From Melampsora larici-populina 98AG31 (Eukaryota > Basidiomycota > Pucciniomycetes > Pucciniales > Melampsoraceae), in contig NW_006768778.1 of the NCBI RefSeq assembly GCF_000204055.1, positions 62,001 to 126,000 of the forward strand: a stretch of DNA of 64,000 nt, read 5' to 3'. Made by a program: the position numbers and the translations under genes. The first letter of the stretch is position 1. Each line of letters starts with the position of its first letter. This document shows positions 45,511-56,059 of this stretch, in pieces. The notes beneath the pieces were generated by a model. It worked only from the letters and a program-made list of their open reading frames with translations. It did not search any database and was not told the DNA's origin.

Positions 45511-47330
45511 ATTTCTTTGCTGAGGCGGGGTGCTTGTTTGCGGTGTCTGAGCAGGATCACTAGTGGGTTGGGAGAGGGGGACTGTTGACTGTGCGATGAA
45601 ATCCGTAAGATCTTCCAGTACGTCTACTTGTAGCCTATCTGAGTCGTACTTTTTTATTCTGATTCCTCTAGATAGATCGTCGGCGTCATTTCCTAGTGAT
45701 GTTACTCGTTTCTCCTCTAGGTCACAATCCAGCTCGACCAGTCTCCGTTGGATCCGGCGCCATTCAAGATTCACTGCAACGTGTTGCGACTTCAAGTTTC
45801 GTACTACCGCCTCCGTGGTAGTATTGTCCGTCAAGAACTGGAAACGTTTGCCACGGACATCCTGCAACTTTGCCACCGTTTCCAGGCCTAGTCGGACCGC
45901 TATTGTCTCGGCCCATGCGATGTCCCTTTTCACACCAAGTGAGTCGGTCTCGCTCCAACCGTCTTTCAGTTTCCACTGGGCCCAACGGTTCCCGACTATA
46001 ATGCCGATCCCGTGGCTTGTTGCGACATCGCCTACCCATCCTACGTCAATCGATTCTTTCTTCGGTATTAATCTGTGGTTGGTGAAGTCTTTTAGTACCC
46101 TCTTCCACTCCCACAGGTCCTCGTAAACATTTCTCGGCATGGGTCTCGGTGCTCTCTGTTCTACCCACGTTGCCATCCAGTGGTCGAGGCTTGTGTTGAA
46201 GCACTTCATTTGAGGTAACATATTGGTCACATGGGATAGTCTCCCTCTCAACTTCTCCACCTCCTTAAAGGTATGTGGTCCCTTCCTGTTTATTGCTTCG
46301 TCTACCTGCGCTTTCCTCTCCTTAAGCTTCTCTTCTGGCAGTCTGACTGATTTTTCCTTACCGTTCCAGACGAAACCAATATATTTCTGTTTGGTTGCAA
46401 ATTCAGAATAATTCCCCTCATTGGTTTTTACTCCTAACACCGCGCTCTGGTCGACCACGTCCTTCATGGTAGTCCTGTTGCCCTTTCCTAACACCTTTAT
46501 AAACAGGTTGTTGTCCACCCAGCGGAACACTTCATCGAATCCGAAGTGGCTTTTCATGATGTCTTTCCACGCGTCAGCGGGGCCTCCGAAACTTCCGCAA
46601 CCTGTGACCCCACCGAATGAAACCCTTGTATCCAGGATCAGTCTGTTGTCGTTTGTTTGAATCATGAGAAACCTCCATTGACTAGGGTGAGTTGGGATCT
46701 GGCGGTACGCCTTTTCCCAATCGAAGATTCCCAGCACCAACTCCCATTCCGTGTTCGCGAAGAAGAATGCTACCTTGGCAAAGTCGTCCCAGGTAGTTTT
46801 GAATTTGTTCTTATCGACAAACGAGTTTACAGATGGTAAGTCCTCTTTATGCTTTGGGTACAACAAGTCGTTGATGATTCGTTTCGACCCGTCCCCGTTG
46901 GTTACTACTCCCATTGGGCTGGACCTAAAGAAACCTACTTTCTTCAGGACTTCATCCTCTGTGAATGGTCCCCTCATTTGACCCGAGTCGAGTTCTTTCT
47001 GCAGTTTCCCTACTATTACTTCTTCAGATTCTCTTGACCTGTCGTGGTTCATCGGCGAATAGAATCACATTCCTTCTAAAACGTGCTCTGGGATACCTTG
47101 GTTGAATCCGGTCCTGAATCCCTCCAGAATGCTTCTATGCTTCTCTATCAGGTCGAGCTGTCTCAGGACTTCCTCCCACTTGTCTAGATCCATTTCGCAG
47201 GTTACTGACGTGGGCCACTCTCTGTTAGGCTTCAGTGCCGACGTTGTTACTTCCTGCGGGTCTTTGGACGTCGTAGGTTTCAGTATTCCGATCTCAACTT
47301 CTAGATCGTCAGCCTGTACCGTGCTCACCT
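45472..47330 (-). pseudogene. Ngaro reverse transcriptase and RNase H (inner copy)
   Basis: The exon start lies near 47,265, after a GTGAGC-to-CGCAG intron; the frame runs EWPTSVTCEMDLDKWEEVL, then TGA at 47,065-47,067 where the outer copy has Arg, then a 526-residue frame from 47,052. RT boxes: LGIFDWEKAYRQIPTH, FGGVTGCGSFGGPADAW and FRWVDNNLFIK. The last should be VDD; the codon at 46,510-46,512 is AAC (Asn), which removes a catalytic Asp. RNase H: VGWVGDVATSHGIGI, AWAETIAVRLGLE, FLTDNTTTEAV, GNDADDLSRG. A Pro/Gln-rich tail ends at 45,472 and overlaps the recombinase start. Confidence 0.85.
47265..47330 (-). other. Conserved intron before the RT exon (inner copy)
   Basis: Donor ..AAAG|GTGAGCACGG at about 47,328 and acceptor CCCGCAG at about 47,263. 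The outer copy has AAAG|GTGAGTAAG and TTCAG at the same place (54,233-54,300). Shared position with different interior supports splicing. Confidence 0.6.
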
Positions 47331-47579
47331 TTGAACGACTCTGGGGCTACTTCGTCTCGCTGCCTATTGTTGATTCTCAGGCTGTTGACGTTCACTTCCT
47401 CTCTCGTTTGGCAACTCGGACTTGGCTCACTAAGGTTGACGTCATGCGTCACTCCACTGTTACTGTCAGATTGCGGTTACATTTCAGACGGGTGAGATTC
47501 AGATGAAAAAGGGGGGGACAATGTGATTCAACCACAAGTAAGTTTCCTTTCTCTCTCTTTTTTTTTTTTTTTTTTTTTG

Positions 47580-48441
47580 TTAAAGGGGCAGTAAATGTTT
47601 GGTTATACATTGGAATCATTTCTTTTTGGGGGTCGGCTATTACAACAGCATGTTGCGATTTCTGATACCATGCGACTATCAATGCTTGTCTCACTTCCCA
47701 CCCACAGTTTCCACCTCGCCTCCGCCCATGTGAGGGGTACGCGTCTGTTAGGCGTACTCTTCACTGAGAAATGCGTAGGTAAAGGGAAAACTGGTCTTCA
47801 ATTGGTACACCCAAGTGAAGACTACAGTTAGTTGACCTCTGAGAAGAGGGTTTAAGGGAATAAAGGGGAAGGAAAGGGCTATTACGTGTAAATACGCTAA
47901 AACCTCGTGAGACTGCGAGGGGCAGGCTTTACACTTTGGTAAACCAAAGATCCTGAGGCTACTTTAGACTCCTGGTGAGGGAGGAAGCTTTACTGCTTTA
48001 TGGTTTATTTCTAGAGACGTTTATGGCCCAGGGCTCGTAGAAATCAATACCAAGGGTGTTCAGCAATGGAACCCGTAATGCTCAAAGATGGTCTTTTAGA
48101 CTACACAACTAATCACGTACTGAAAGATCCTCTCAATAGGATTTCAAGTATAATGTGATTCTGATGTTGTGGTGTGTGAAAAGATGGGGGATGAATCAAG
48201 GGAAGAAGGGGGGTTTATATATTCACAGGTCAAGCGTCAACTTGTGGTTGGCGTGTGATTCTTGTCTCACTTGTGGTTGGCGCTTGGGTTAGGTTTGCTA
48301 CGTATTTAATACATTATGTACATGTGTTTATGTGGCTCTTGACACTGAGCCGTGAGATGTACTTATGGATTTATACAATAATATAATATTACATATGTAA
48401 CTGTTAGCCCGTGGTCGTGTAATCAGGGCTCAGGGCTGACA
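47580..48441 (-). mobile_element. copia-like LTR with primer site, truncated, inside the inner Ngaro
   Basis: Minus strand: starts TGTCAGCCCTGAGCCCTG at 48,441, has a TATA box (GAATATATAAACCCC near 48,215), ends GTCGCA at 47,671. The primer site TGGTATCAGA follows at once (47,670-47,661), complementary to initiator tRNA-Met as in copia elements. About 90 bases of internal sequence follow, with an ATG, then a run of about 23 A (T on the plus strand, 47,556-47,578). The outer Ngaro copy lacks this block between Gag and RT. The rest of the element is missing. Confidence 0.5.
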
Positions 48442-48608
48442 GCCCATCCCATCAGGCTTCCGGCTTTGGATTTGCTGCTGAGCTTTCTAACTCAATCTAA
48501 TGACGCGGAGGTGGTTTCGGAAGTGACATCGACGGATTAGGAAAGGTGGTAACGACGGATTTCGGAAAATTGGGGTAGGATGACGTGGGACAATTAGTGA
48601 GTCTTTGC

Positions 48609-50164
48609 TTACCAGGACTGTTTATTTGCTCCATTTTGCTTATTCACTATCGCTAACGCATTGCCTTGGTTACTCCCACTTGGTTTTGCCACTATTGCTA
48701 GTTGGCCCTGGGTTTTGCCTGCATTCGATGTGCCTGCATGGTAGTAGCTCGGTTGATAGGGTTGGTGGAAAGGGCTTCGGTACGTTAATGTGCCGTAGGG
48801 GGTAGTTGGTTGGTAACTTAGACTGTTCTGGTAGGGCACTCCGAAGTTTCCACTTTGCCGGAAGGTGTTATTCTGGTTTCGGTTGAATTGGAATCCACCG
48901 TTGTGGTGAGCTGGGCTGTGTGTGTTGTTGTTGTGGCTACCCCAGTCGTTGGTCCAGGGTTTCCTCCTATTTTGACTGCTACTGTTCTTAAGATTATCGT
49001 TTCGCTGATTTCTGTTCATATTGTTTGTTCTTGAACTTGGACTGCTCCTCCAATTGCCGATGTCTTGGTTACCGGTTGAGAGATCTCCCTTTGGGTTGTT
49101 CCTTGGGATTGACTGGTCAGGATCGCCGTTCGAGCTGGAATACGGGTTCTCCGTGTAAGCCCTTTCCCCTAGAGACTCCGCTTTGTCCTTTGCTGCTCTT
49201 AGGATGTCGTTGTGCAGAATCCCGGCGTTGCTCATCTGTCGTGTCTTCCTGAACCCAGCCTGTTTTGCATCACCAGTTTCCGGACCTTGATACAGTACCG
49301 TAGGGCTATCATCCAGCATGATGTTGATCGCCTGATGTCTACCACGATCGACTTGTGCTTCCTGAACATTTCGGCAGACCGTTTCAGATGGTAGAACTCC
49401 TCTACGTATCATATGAACAGGTCTATTGCGTCCATCCACTCCCCATACGTTAGAGTTAACTCGTCTCTGGGCGTGAGTCCTGAGTACGTCGGGACCTCGT
49501 CTCCTTCTTGGAGCTCCTTCACCGATTTGACTTTCTTCATTCCAGCTTTCTCTACGTCTTTCTCAATCCAATCCGCATTGAAAACGGTTAGGGGAAGGTA
49601 AGCTGTGAGTTTCTTCATTCTCTGATGAAAACCATTTGATAATCTGAGTAAATTATCATTGGATAGCTCCTGATCATCTACAAACACTATCCCTTTCTCG
49701 GGATCTGACCCGTCTTCCTCTTCGGATGATACCTCGACCGTGGGTCTCCTCGACTTCTTCGACGAGGATGCTTTGGGATTAACCGCGCCGCCGTGTGTCG
49801 CATTTCTCTCCTGGCGTGATGGGAGCATCACCCTCAAAGTTCTAGGCTGCTCTGCGGGGTTTGTGCGTTTCAGCGTGGTCTGGGTTGGCCGATCATTCTC
49901 TAGTTCGTCCAGGAGCTCGTCGTCTTGAATCAGGGATTCTGTTCTTGGACGCTTGTCTCTGTAGTGTTCTAGCTCTGCGCCTCTCTCTTGGCGTCTTCCT
50001 CTGGATGCTAGCGGGTTGAACGGTATCGAGCCATAGGTCGTCTCGTACGCTTTCATCATTGTCTCTCCCAGCATGAGGTCTCCGTTGTCAAAGGCATTTA
50101 CGATGTTTCTCCACCAGCTGTTACGGCAGTCTCGTTGGACATCTGCGCGAGATTGGAAAACCAC
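48609..50164 (-). pseudogene. Ngaro Gag-like protein (inner copy), stop and frameshift
   Basis: The frame 50,164-49,409 includes SWWRNIVNAFDNGDLMLGET, GSIPFNPLASRGRRQE and VFVDDQELSNDNLLRLSNGF. TGA at about 49,409 replaces a Lys codon of the outer copy (LFIKYIDKFY). The frame continues to about 49,225 as EFYHL..SAEMFRKHKS and ends at a shift. It resumes in the frame ending at 48,609 with QMSNAGILHNDILRAAKDKA, then an Asn/Gln/Ser/Tyr-rich tail. No zinc knuckle. Homologous along its length to the outer copy. Confidence 0.8.
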
Positions 50165-50279
50165 CGCATCACATTAGTTTGCCTGTTCAATCTTTTGCAA
50201 CCGCGGGTTGAATTCTTGGGTTATTAGATTTCCCCTCAAGGGTCTTGATTATTTGCTTTCCCGTCTGTAGTCTCACTCT

Positions 50280-50560
50280 CCTGGTTGGATGGACGTCTCG
50301 ACGTCACTGGCTCTTATGCCCTCGGGGGTTTCTGGCGCCTGCTCTGATGGACACCTCTACATCAAGTTCTACTGGGACGGTTATTACACTGATGGACTCC
50401 TCTACATCAGGTTCTATATGGACGGTTGCTACTCTGATGGACACCTCTACATCAGGTCTTATTTAGGACGGCTTCTTCTCGTCTCTCCCTCTCTCTTGAC
50501 TGGGATGGATACGTCTACGTCTTGCTGTCGTCACACGGCGCGGGCGGACACATCAACGCC
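50280..50560 (-). repeat. Peptide-repeat region (DVEVSI) upstream of Gag, inner copy
   Basis: On the minus strand GATGTAGAGGTGTCCATC and variants occur four to five times. Three consecutive copies are spaced by 15 codons: DVEVSIRVATVHIEP, DVEESISVITVPVEL, DVEVSI. A comparable array is present in the outer copy at 51,645-51,870. Position between ORF1 and Gag. Confidence 0.6.
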
Positions 50561-50789
50561 GCGCACCCTCTCTGGGACTTTCGTTGTGTTTTGGGGGGAT
50601 ATGATTTGGAATACGGGTAGGATTGTGTTATCGGGATGTTTTGGGAGATGGAAGAGAAATGTGGACGGTGTATCGGTCTGATTTTTGGAAAGGGGAGCTT
50701 CATGGGGGGTAAACTGGAAGGAGGTTTTTCGGTGGCCATGCCTGGATTTGGTCTTACCTAGATCATAGTCCCTTCGTGCGTACACAACC

Positions 50790-51105
50790 TCCTCTTATCT
50801 CATCTCCTCCTGACTCTCCATCCTCCATCTGTTCCTCCCTCGGTTCCCTGATTCGCCCCTCTGCTCTGTCCTGCCCTGCGTTTGGGTCTGACTCGTCTCC
50901 TTCCTCGTCGTCTAGAGGATCTTTGAAGTCATTTTGGGGTCTTCGTCCTCAGCGTCGTTTGTGTAGTCCACTTAGTACTCTTCTTGTGTCTCTGCTTCCT
51001 GTCGGTTTTGAGATCTGTTTCTCGTGTTAGGACCGGGCTGTCCGTTTATAAGAGCGATCTCGGCTAGTCTCTTTGACTGAGCTAATTCTTCTGCGAGGGT
51101 TACCA
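50790..51105 (-). pseudogene. Ngaro ORF1, N-terminal part (inner copy)
   Basis: Starts at 51,105 with MVTLAEELAQSKRLAEIALI, then NGQPGPNTRNRSQNRQE, matching the outer copy's 42,917 frame. A TAG comes early (after about 42 residues); acidic residues continue in broken frames to about 50,790. Confidence 0.55.
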
Positions 51106-51155
51106 TTTCTTTCTTTGCGGGTCTTGATATTGCCTTGGAGGTTCTTGTCTTTGTG

Positions 51156-51405
51156 TTTGAAGGATTAATCCTGTATATATATAATCAAGAGTTTGAAAGC
51201 AAAGATGATGGTTTAGAGTTCAGTGACTAGCGAGTGTTGAACAGACGTGTGAGATCGTGAAGGGAAAATTCTGATCTCGTTCGTGCGAGGGGAACCGACT
51301 TACTCTGGTTACCCCTTGCTACTAGCATAGCCTACTGTCTGAGTCAACCCGCCTCTCAATCATGGAACTCATCGCCAAGACGTTCCTTTGTTGGCGCCAC
51401 CAATC
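51156..51405 (-). repeat. A1 repeat of the inner Ngaro element
   Basis: 250 bp; element start GATTGGTGGCGCCAACAAAGG is the reverse complement of the right end at 51,405. Confidence 0.9.
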
Positions 51406-51644
51406 AACACCCATTTCCAGAGGTCCTTTCCACTTTCCAATTCACCCCTTCCAAGATCTCTGTTCTATCTATATATACATATACCTTAACCACAAAATCT
51501 TTCAGAATCAACCTTTTTTCTCACCAAACCATATAGTAGATCCAATAATCCAATCGCACTCACACATTTCCAAAAAATCTCATAAAACCTACCCCATAAA
51601 GAATTTCCAACAAGTCTGTAACTATGCGGTCATGGAGAAGTCAC

Positions 51645-51870
51645 CATGATCAATGTTGATGTGACCATCATCATGAGTCCAAAAGTCGATGTTGAGGTGC
51701 CCATCGCAAAGAAAAAGACAAAGTTTAGGTGTAGAAGTGTCCACCAAACAAATCAGGAATCCTTTGGACCGTTTGACATCACTTGTCAAACGAGATGTTG
51801 AGGTGTCCATCTGAGTGTGATGATGTTGAAATGTCCATCTGAGAAATGAAGTGACGCAATGTCAAAGTGG
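51645..51870 (+). repeat. Peptide-repeat region (DVEVPI/DVEVSI), outer copy
   Basis: Copies of GATGTTGAGGTGTCCATC and variants on the plus strand: NVDVTIIMSPKVDVEVPI in frame near 51,652, further copies near 51,740, 51,793, 51,823 and 51,858. Same place relative to Gag as in the inner copy. Several copies are out of frame with each other. Confidence 0.55.
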
Positions 51871-52100
51871 CCATTGGCGTAAAAGTAAAAATGTAGAGTG
51901 TACACTAGACCAGACGTAGTTCTGCGCCCCAACGGTTGATATCCAGTCCTAAGGAAAGCTGCGGTCATAGTGATTGTGAAACCCAAGATTGACACAGCCC
52001 AAAAACGTATTCATACAAATTCCTTGTCCGTTCATTGTGTGGGGAAACCTCAAAGGAAAGAGACAGGTTGAGATAGAGTCAAAACTAACATAGTGTCACC

Positions 52101-53615
52101 TTGTCAGACCACGCAGATGCTCAAAATGAAAGCCGTAATAGCTGGTGGAGAACGATCATTAAATCCTTTGATGATGGCGACCCAATGCTAGGAAGGACGA
52201 TGTTGTCGGCATTCAAAGCAATGTACGGAGACATTCCTTTCAATCCTGATCCTGATAGAGGCAGACAGCCCGAAGTATTGGAGGAAAGAGGAAGGAAACA
52301 GGAGAGACGCCCACGTACGGAATCTCTGATCCTAGACGAAGATCCTGCCGAACAAGGCCTTGACAGTAGGAAAGCGCATTCCTCCAGAACTAATATTGCT
52401 AAACGACAAAAGGCGACCATGAATCTCCCGAGCAAATCTTCATCCTCTGCTAGAAGAGTACCTAGCAACTCAACAACCAAAAAGAAAGAGCTACTGTTTG
52501 AAGAAGCATCAGACAACAAAGACTTATCAGACCCTGAAAAAGAAATCACCTTTGTCGATGACCAGGAACTGTCGAATAATCACCTGCTTAAATTATCCAA
52601 CAGCATACACCAGAGAATGACAAAACTAAAAGCATACGTTCTGTTAACCATTTTCAATCAAGACTGGATTGATAGAGACATCAAGAAAGCTGGTCTGAAA
52701 AAGGTCACAAGCGTGAAGGAACTTCAAGAGGGCGATGACACACCAACTTACTCAGGTACAGTTCCAGAAGAAGAATTTCTACTGTCCTATGGCGACTGGA
52801 TGGACTTCATGGACCTATTCATCAAATACATAGACAAATTCTACCACATGGAGCAAACGGACGAAATGTTTAGGAAACATAAGGCAAATGTGATCGACAT
52901 CAGAAGATCCACGTCCTGCTGGATGGTTGCCCTGAGGTACTGCATCAAAGTCAGAAAATTAGTAATGCAGAAACAAACCAAGAACGGGAAGAGGCAAATG
53001 AACAATGCAGGGATCTTACATCAAGACATACTCAGAGCCGCGAAGGACAAGGCGGAAGCGTGTGGAGAGCGTAGCTACGCAGAAAACCCATACTCGTCTA
53101 CTGCTGTTGATACCGAGCCGTTGCTTTTTGGCGGAAAGCATTTAACAAAGAACAATACTTCGACATCCAACCAAGACGGTAACGGGTGGAAAAGTGGTTC
53201 TAAGAGCAGACGCAACAACCACAACAACAACAACAATAATAGAAAGAATAATTTTGAGCGTAACAACAACAGCAAGAAAAATTGGAAGACAGACTTTAAT
53301 GGAGGAAGTAACAGATTCACTCACAACCACAATCAGAGCACGAGCCAGTACTTTAGTCGCAACCAGAACAATCAGAATCCCCCCTACAGTGGTTACTTCC
53401 CATCATCCACCTATACTTTCCAACCCAGTGTCCCGTACGCAAACAACAATATGTATGGGCATACTTCTCAACCGACCTACAATCAAGGAGGCACGATAGC
53501 AGGTCCTAGCGAACCACAAAATCAGCTGGCAATAGTACCCAAGGCGGGTGGTAGGAGACAAGGTGTTGCATTAGCCATATTGAATAGGCAAAACGGAGGA
53601 GGAAAGCAAACATAG
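52101..53615 (+). CDS. Ngaro Gag-like protein (outer copy), 504 aa
   Basis: One open frame starting MSDHADAQNESRNSWWRTII, although the codon before Met may belong to a spliced upstream exon (an AG-rich acceptor ..TTGTCAG lies at 52,106). Residues 1-60 hold the conserved GDPMLGRTMLSAFKAMYGDI. Residues 60-150 are charged and Ser-rich. The centre (150-310) has VDDQELSNNHLLKLSN, SYGDWMDFMDLFIKYIDKF and RRSTSCWMVALRYCIKVRK. Residues 360-504 are an Asn/Gln/Tyr-rich low-complexity tail. No CCHC. It presumably forms the particle that holds RNA and RT. Intact, unlike the inner copy. Confidence 0.75.
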   Translation: MSDHADAQNESRNSWWRTIIKSFDDGDPMLGRTMLSAFKAMYGDIPFNPDPDRGRQPEVLEERGRKQERRPRTESLILDEDPAEQGLDSRKAHSSRTNIAKRQKATMNLPSKSSSSARRVPSNSTTKKKELLFEEASDNKDLSDPEKEITFVDDQELSNNHLLKLSNSIHQRMTKLKAYVLLTIFNQDWIDRDIKKAGLKKVTSVKELQEGDDTPTYSGTVPEEEFLLSYGDWMDFMDLFIKYIDKFYHMEQTDEMFRKHKANVIDIRRSTSCWMVALRYCIKVRKLVMQKQTKNGKRQMNNAGILHQDILRAAKDKAEACGERSYAENPYSSTAVDTEPLLFGGKHLTKNNTSTSNQDGNGWKSGSKSRRNNHNNNNNNRKNNFERNNNSKKNWKTDFNGGSNRFTHNHNQSTSQYFSRNQNNQNPPYSGYFPSSTYTFQPSVPYANNNMYGHTSQPTYNQGGTIAGPSEPQNQLAIVPKAGGRRQGVALAILNRQNGGGKQT

Positions 53616-53961
53616 TAAGACCTACTTAAAGTACTCGTGTTGTCATCAGTTCTCCCCCTCAAAAAGAATCTTTTATTTTTTACTTTTTAAGGATTTATTA
53701 TTTAATCTTTTCTTTCTCTCCATTTTTGCTTGTCGTTTGGTTTTTTCCCCTCTTGTCTACCAAATTTCTCCATTCCTTCATATACCATCATCATAAAAGA
53801 CAAACCCAAACACGCATGTTTGTTTTCTGCAGAGAGTCACACCAAATGGCACTTTGTCAATGTCAATACAATTGTGCTAGAAAGAGTTAATTTGTTCTGA
53901 ACGAGACTTGTCAATTCTACCAGTAGAAGTAATCCAAATGATCATCTGAATTAATATTCCC
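53616..53961. other. Spacer between Gag and the RT exons (outer copy)
   Basis: Short pyrimidine-rich sequence without coding content. The corresponding place in the inner copy holds the copia-like LTR. Confidence 0.4.
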
Positions 53962-56059
53962 ATGCTTTCTAAGTTCCGAGAACAAAGTGAAACTTACGAA
54001 TGTCCCAGATGCCTACTCCTATGTCTCTCCAATGAATCTGACAGTAACCAATTGAGTGACGATGAGAACCATCAACGGGACTTAACTCAGAAGGTTGAGA
54101 ACATAATGAGACAGCAGAAAGATGACGAGGAAACAGGGGGAAAGATAACCTGCCAAATAGAAGAACAGTCATCAGGTCACCACACCGGAAACGGGAACGC
54201 AGAGACCGTAGCATCGATGCCAAAAAGCAAAGGTGAGTAAGAAACCATCAGAGGGAACAAAAGAATGAAACTCACGTCCAACAATTTGTGTCAATTCAGA
54301 GGATGAGGCGACCCCGACTCTGATACCAAACAAAGAGTGGCCAACCTCAGTCGAATGCGAGATGAACCTAAAAGAATGGGAGAAGAGGCTCAAAGAGTTA
54401 GGCCTACTGGAAAAACACAGAAAGATAATGGATGGATTCCGCAACGGATTCAACCAAGGAATTCCTGAACATGTCATAGAAAACCTAAGATTCTACTCAC
54501 CAATCAACCACGACAGGTCAGGGGAGGCAAACGAGATAATCAAGCAAAAATTGCAAAAAGAACTCACCGCGGGTCGGATGAGCGGACCTTTCACGGAGGA
54601 AGAAGTTTTGAAGAGAGTAGGATTCTTCAGAACCAGTCCAATGGGAGCAGTAACAAATGGGGACGGAACCAAACACATAATTAATGATCTGTCCTTCCCA
54701 AAACACAAGGACGACTTACCGTCAGTGAACTCTTTCGTTGACAAGAACAAGTTCAAAACTACCTGGGACGACTTTGCGAAGGTAGCACTGTTTTTTGCCA
54801 ACTCAAAAGGAGAACTTGTTCTAGGGATTTTTGATTGGGAAAAGGCTTATTGCCAAATCCCAACCCACCCTAACCAATGGAAGTTCTTGATGATAAGAAC
54901 GAACGAGGGTTTAATAATCCTGGACACACGGGTCTTGTTTGGAGGCGTAGTGGGATGCGGCAGCTTTGGCGGTCCGGCAGACGCATGGAAGGATATGATG
55001 CAATTACACTTTGGGTTCGACGTGGTCTTCCGATGGGTCGATGACAATCTCTTCATAAAAAGCGTTGCCAGCGGAAATAAAACGACCATGAAAGATGTGG
55101 TAAAACTAAGCGCCGAACTTGGTGTGAAAACTGACGAAGGTATATACGCGGAATTTGCAACCGAGCAAAAGTACATTGGTTTTATCTGGAACGGACAAGA
55201 CAAAACCGTAAGATTACCAGAAGAAAAATTAGAGATGAGGAGAAAGCAGGTGGATGAAGCCATAAAAAATAGCGGACCTCACACGTTCAAGGAAGTAGAA
55301 AAATTAAGAGGAAGACTCTCTCACCTCACAAGTATATTAACCCAAATGCGATGTTTTTGCACAAACATAGACCACTGGATGGCGAGGTGGAAAGAGAAAC
55401 GGGCTCCAAGGAACATGCCGAGAGAGGTGCTAGACGATTTGTGGGAATGGAAGAGGGTGCTACACGACTTCACCAACCTAAAACTGCTACCAAAAATGGA
55501 ATCCATCGACATGGGCTGGGTAGGAGACGCAGCAACAAACCACAGAATCCGCATCATGATTGGTAACTGCTGGGCCCAATGGAAGCTAAAGAGCGGGTGG
55601 GATCAGACAGACTCACTCGGAGTAAAGCAAGATATCGCCTGGGCCGAAACAATTGCGGTAAGGCTGGGTCTAGAGATGTTAGTTCAAATGACCAGTGTAA
55701 AAGGAAAGAGGCTCCTGTTCCTGACGGATAACACTACCACCAAAGAAGTAGTACAAAACCTCAAGTCGAGACATGTCGCGGTGAACAATGAGTGGAGATT
55801 GATACAACGAAGACTGGCAATATTGGACTGCGACCTAGAGGAGAAGAGAGTAACTTCCGTAAACAACGACACGGACAACCTGTCCAGAGGGAACAGAATC
55901 AATAACTACGACGCAGACCGACTACAAGTTGAAATACCTGAAGACCTTGAAAATTACCTAGAGGCCTCTACCGTACCACTCTATCCCCCTTTTCACACAA
56001 ATCCCAATACAAACCACTCTTCTAATCCTGGTCTTTCCAAAATAGATCCTACACAATGA
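53962..56059 (+). CDS. Ngaro reverse transcriptase and RNase H (outer copy)
   Basis: Proposed join(53,962-54,232, 54,301-56,059). The first exon encodes MLSKFREQSETYECPRCLLL with a Cys pair and an acidic helix. The intron GTGAGTAAG...TTCAG is also present in the inner copy. The second exon gives TLIPNKEWPTSVECEMNLKE and then the RT. Counted from Met at 54,362: FDWEKAY near 158, GGVVGCGSFGGPADAW near 200, and the catalytic FRWVDDN with Asp227-Asp228. RNase H: DMGWVGDAA near 383, AETIAVRLGLE near 428, FLTDNTT (Asp456), NDTDNLSRG (Asp505). All key residues are present and the frame is open, so this part may be functional. It overlaps the recombinase by four bases (ATGA). Confidence 0.85.

Larger units (their letters stand above)
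43331..51405 (-). mobile_element. Inner Ngaro-type retroelement with full split direct repeats (8,075 bp)
   Basis: In element orientation: A1 (51,405-51,156), ORF1, Gag, RT-RNase H, tyrosine recombinase, B1 (43,950-43,781), A2 (43,780-43,531), 30 bp, B2 (43,500-43,331). The A copies are both 250 bp, the B copies both 170 bp, and each pair differs at only a few bases. This is the Ngaro arrangement A1-ORFs-B1-A2-B2. The B1/A2 joint (CACCAAATG GATTGG) is the same joint that the two outer ends would make in a circle. There is no target duplication at the insertion, as expected for tyrosine-recombinase integration. Confidence 0.9.

Noticed and set aside
45563..46126. Plus-strand 187-aa Ser/Arg-rich frame
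   Set aside because: It is the complement of the RT-RNase H coding strand; composition follows from the opposite frame.
43531..51405. The 250-bp direct repeats as LTRs of an LTR retrotransposon
   Set aside because: They start with GATTGGTGGCGCC in element orientation, lack TG...CA ends, have no target duplication, and pair with a second repeat type (B1/B2). The enclosed genes include a tyrosine recombinase and no integrase, so they are Ngaro A repeats.
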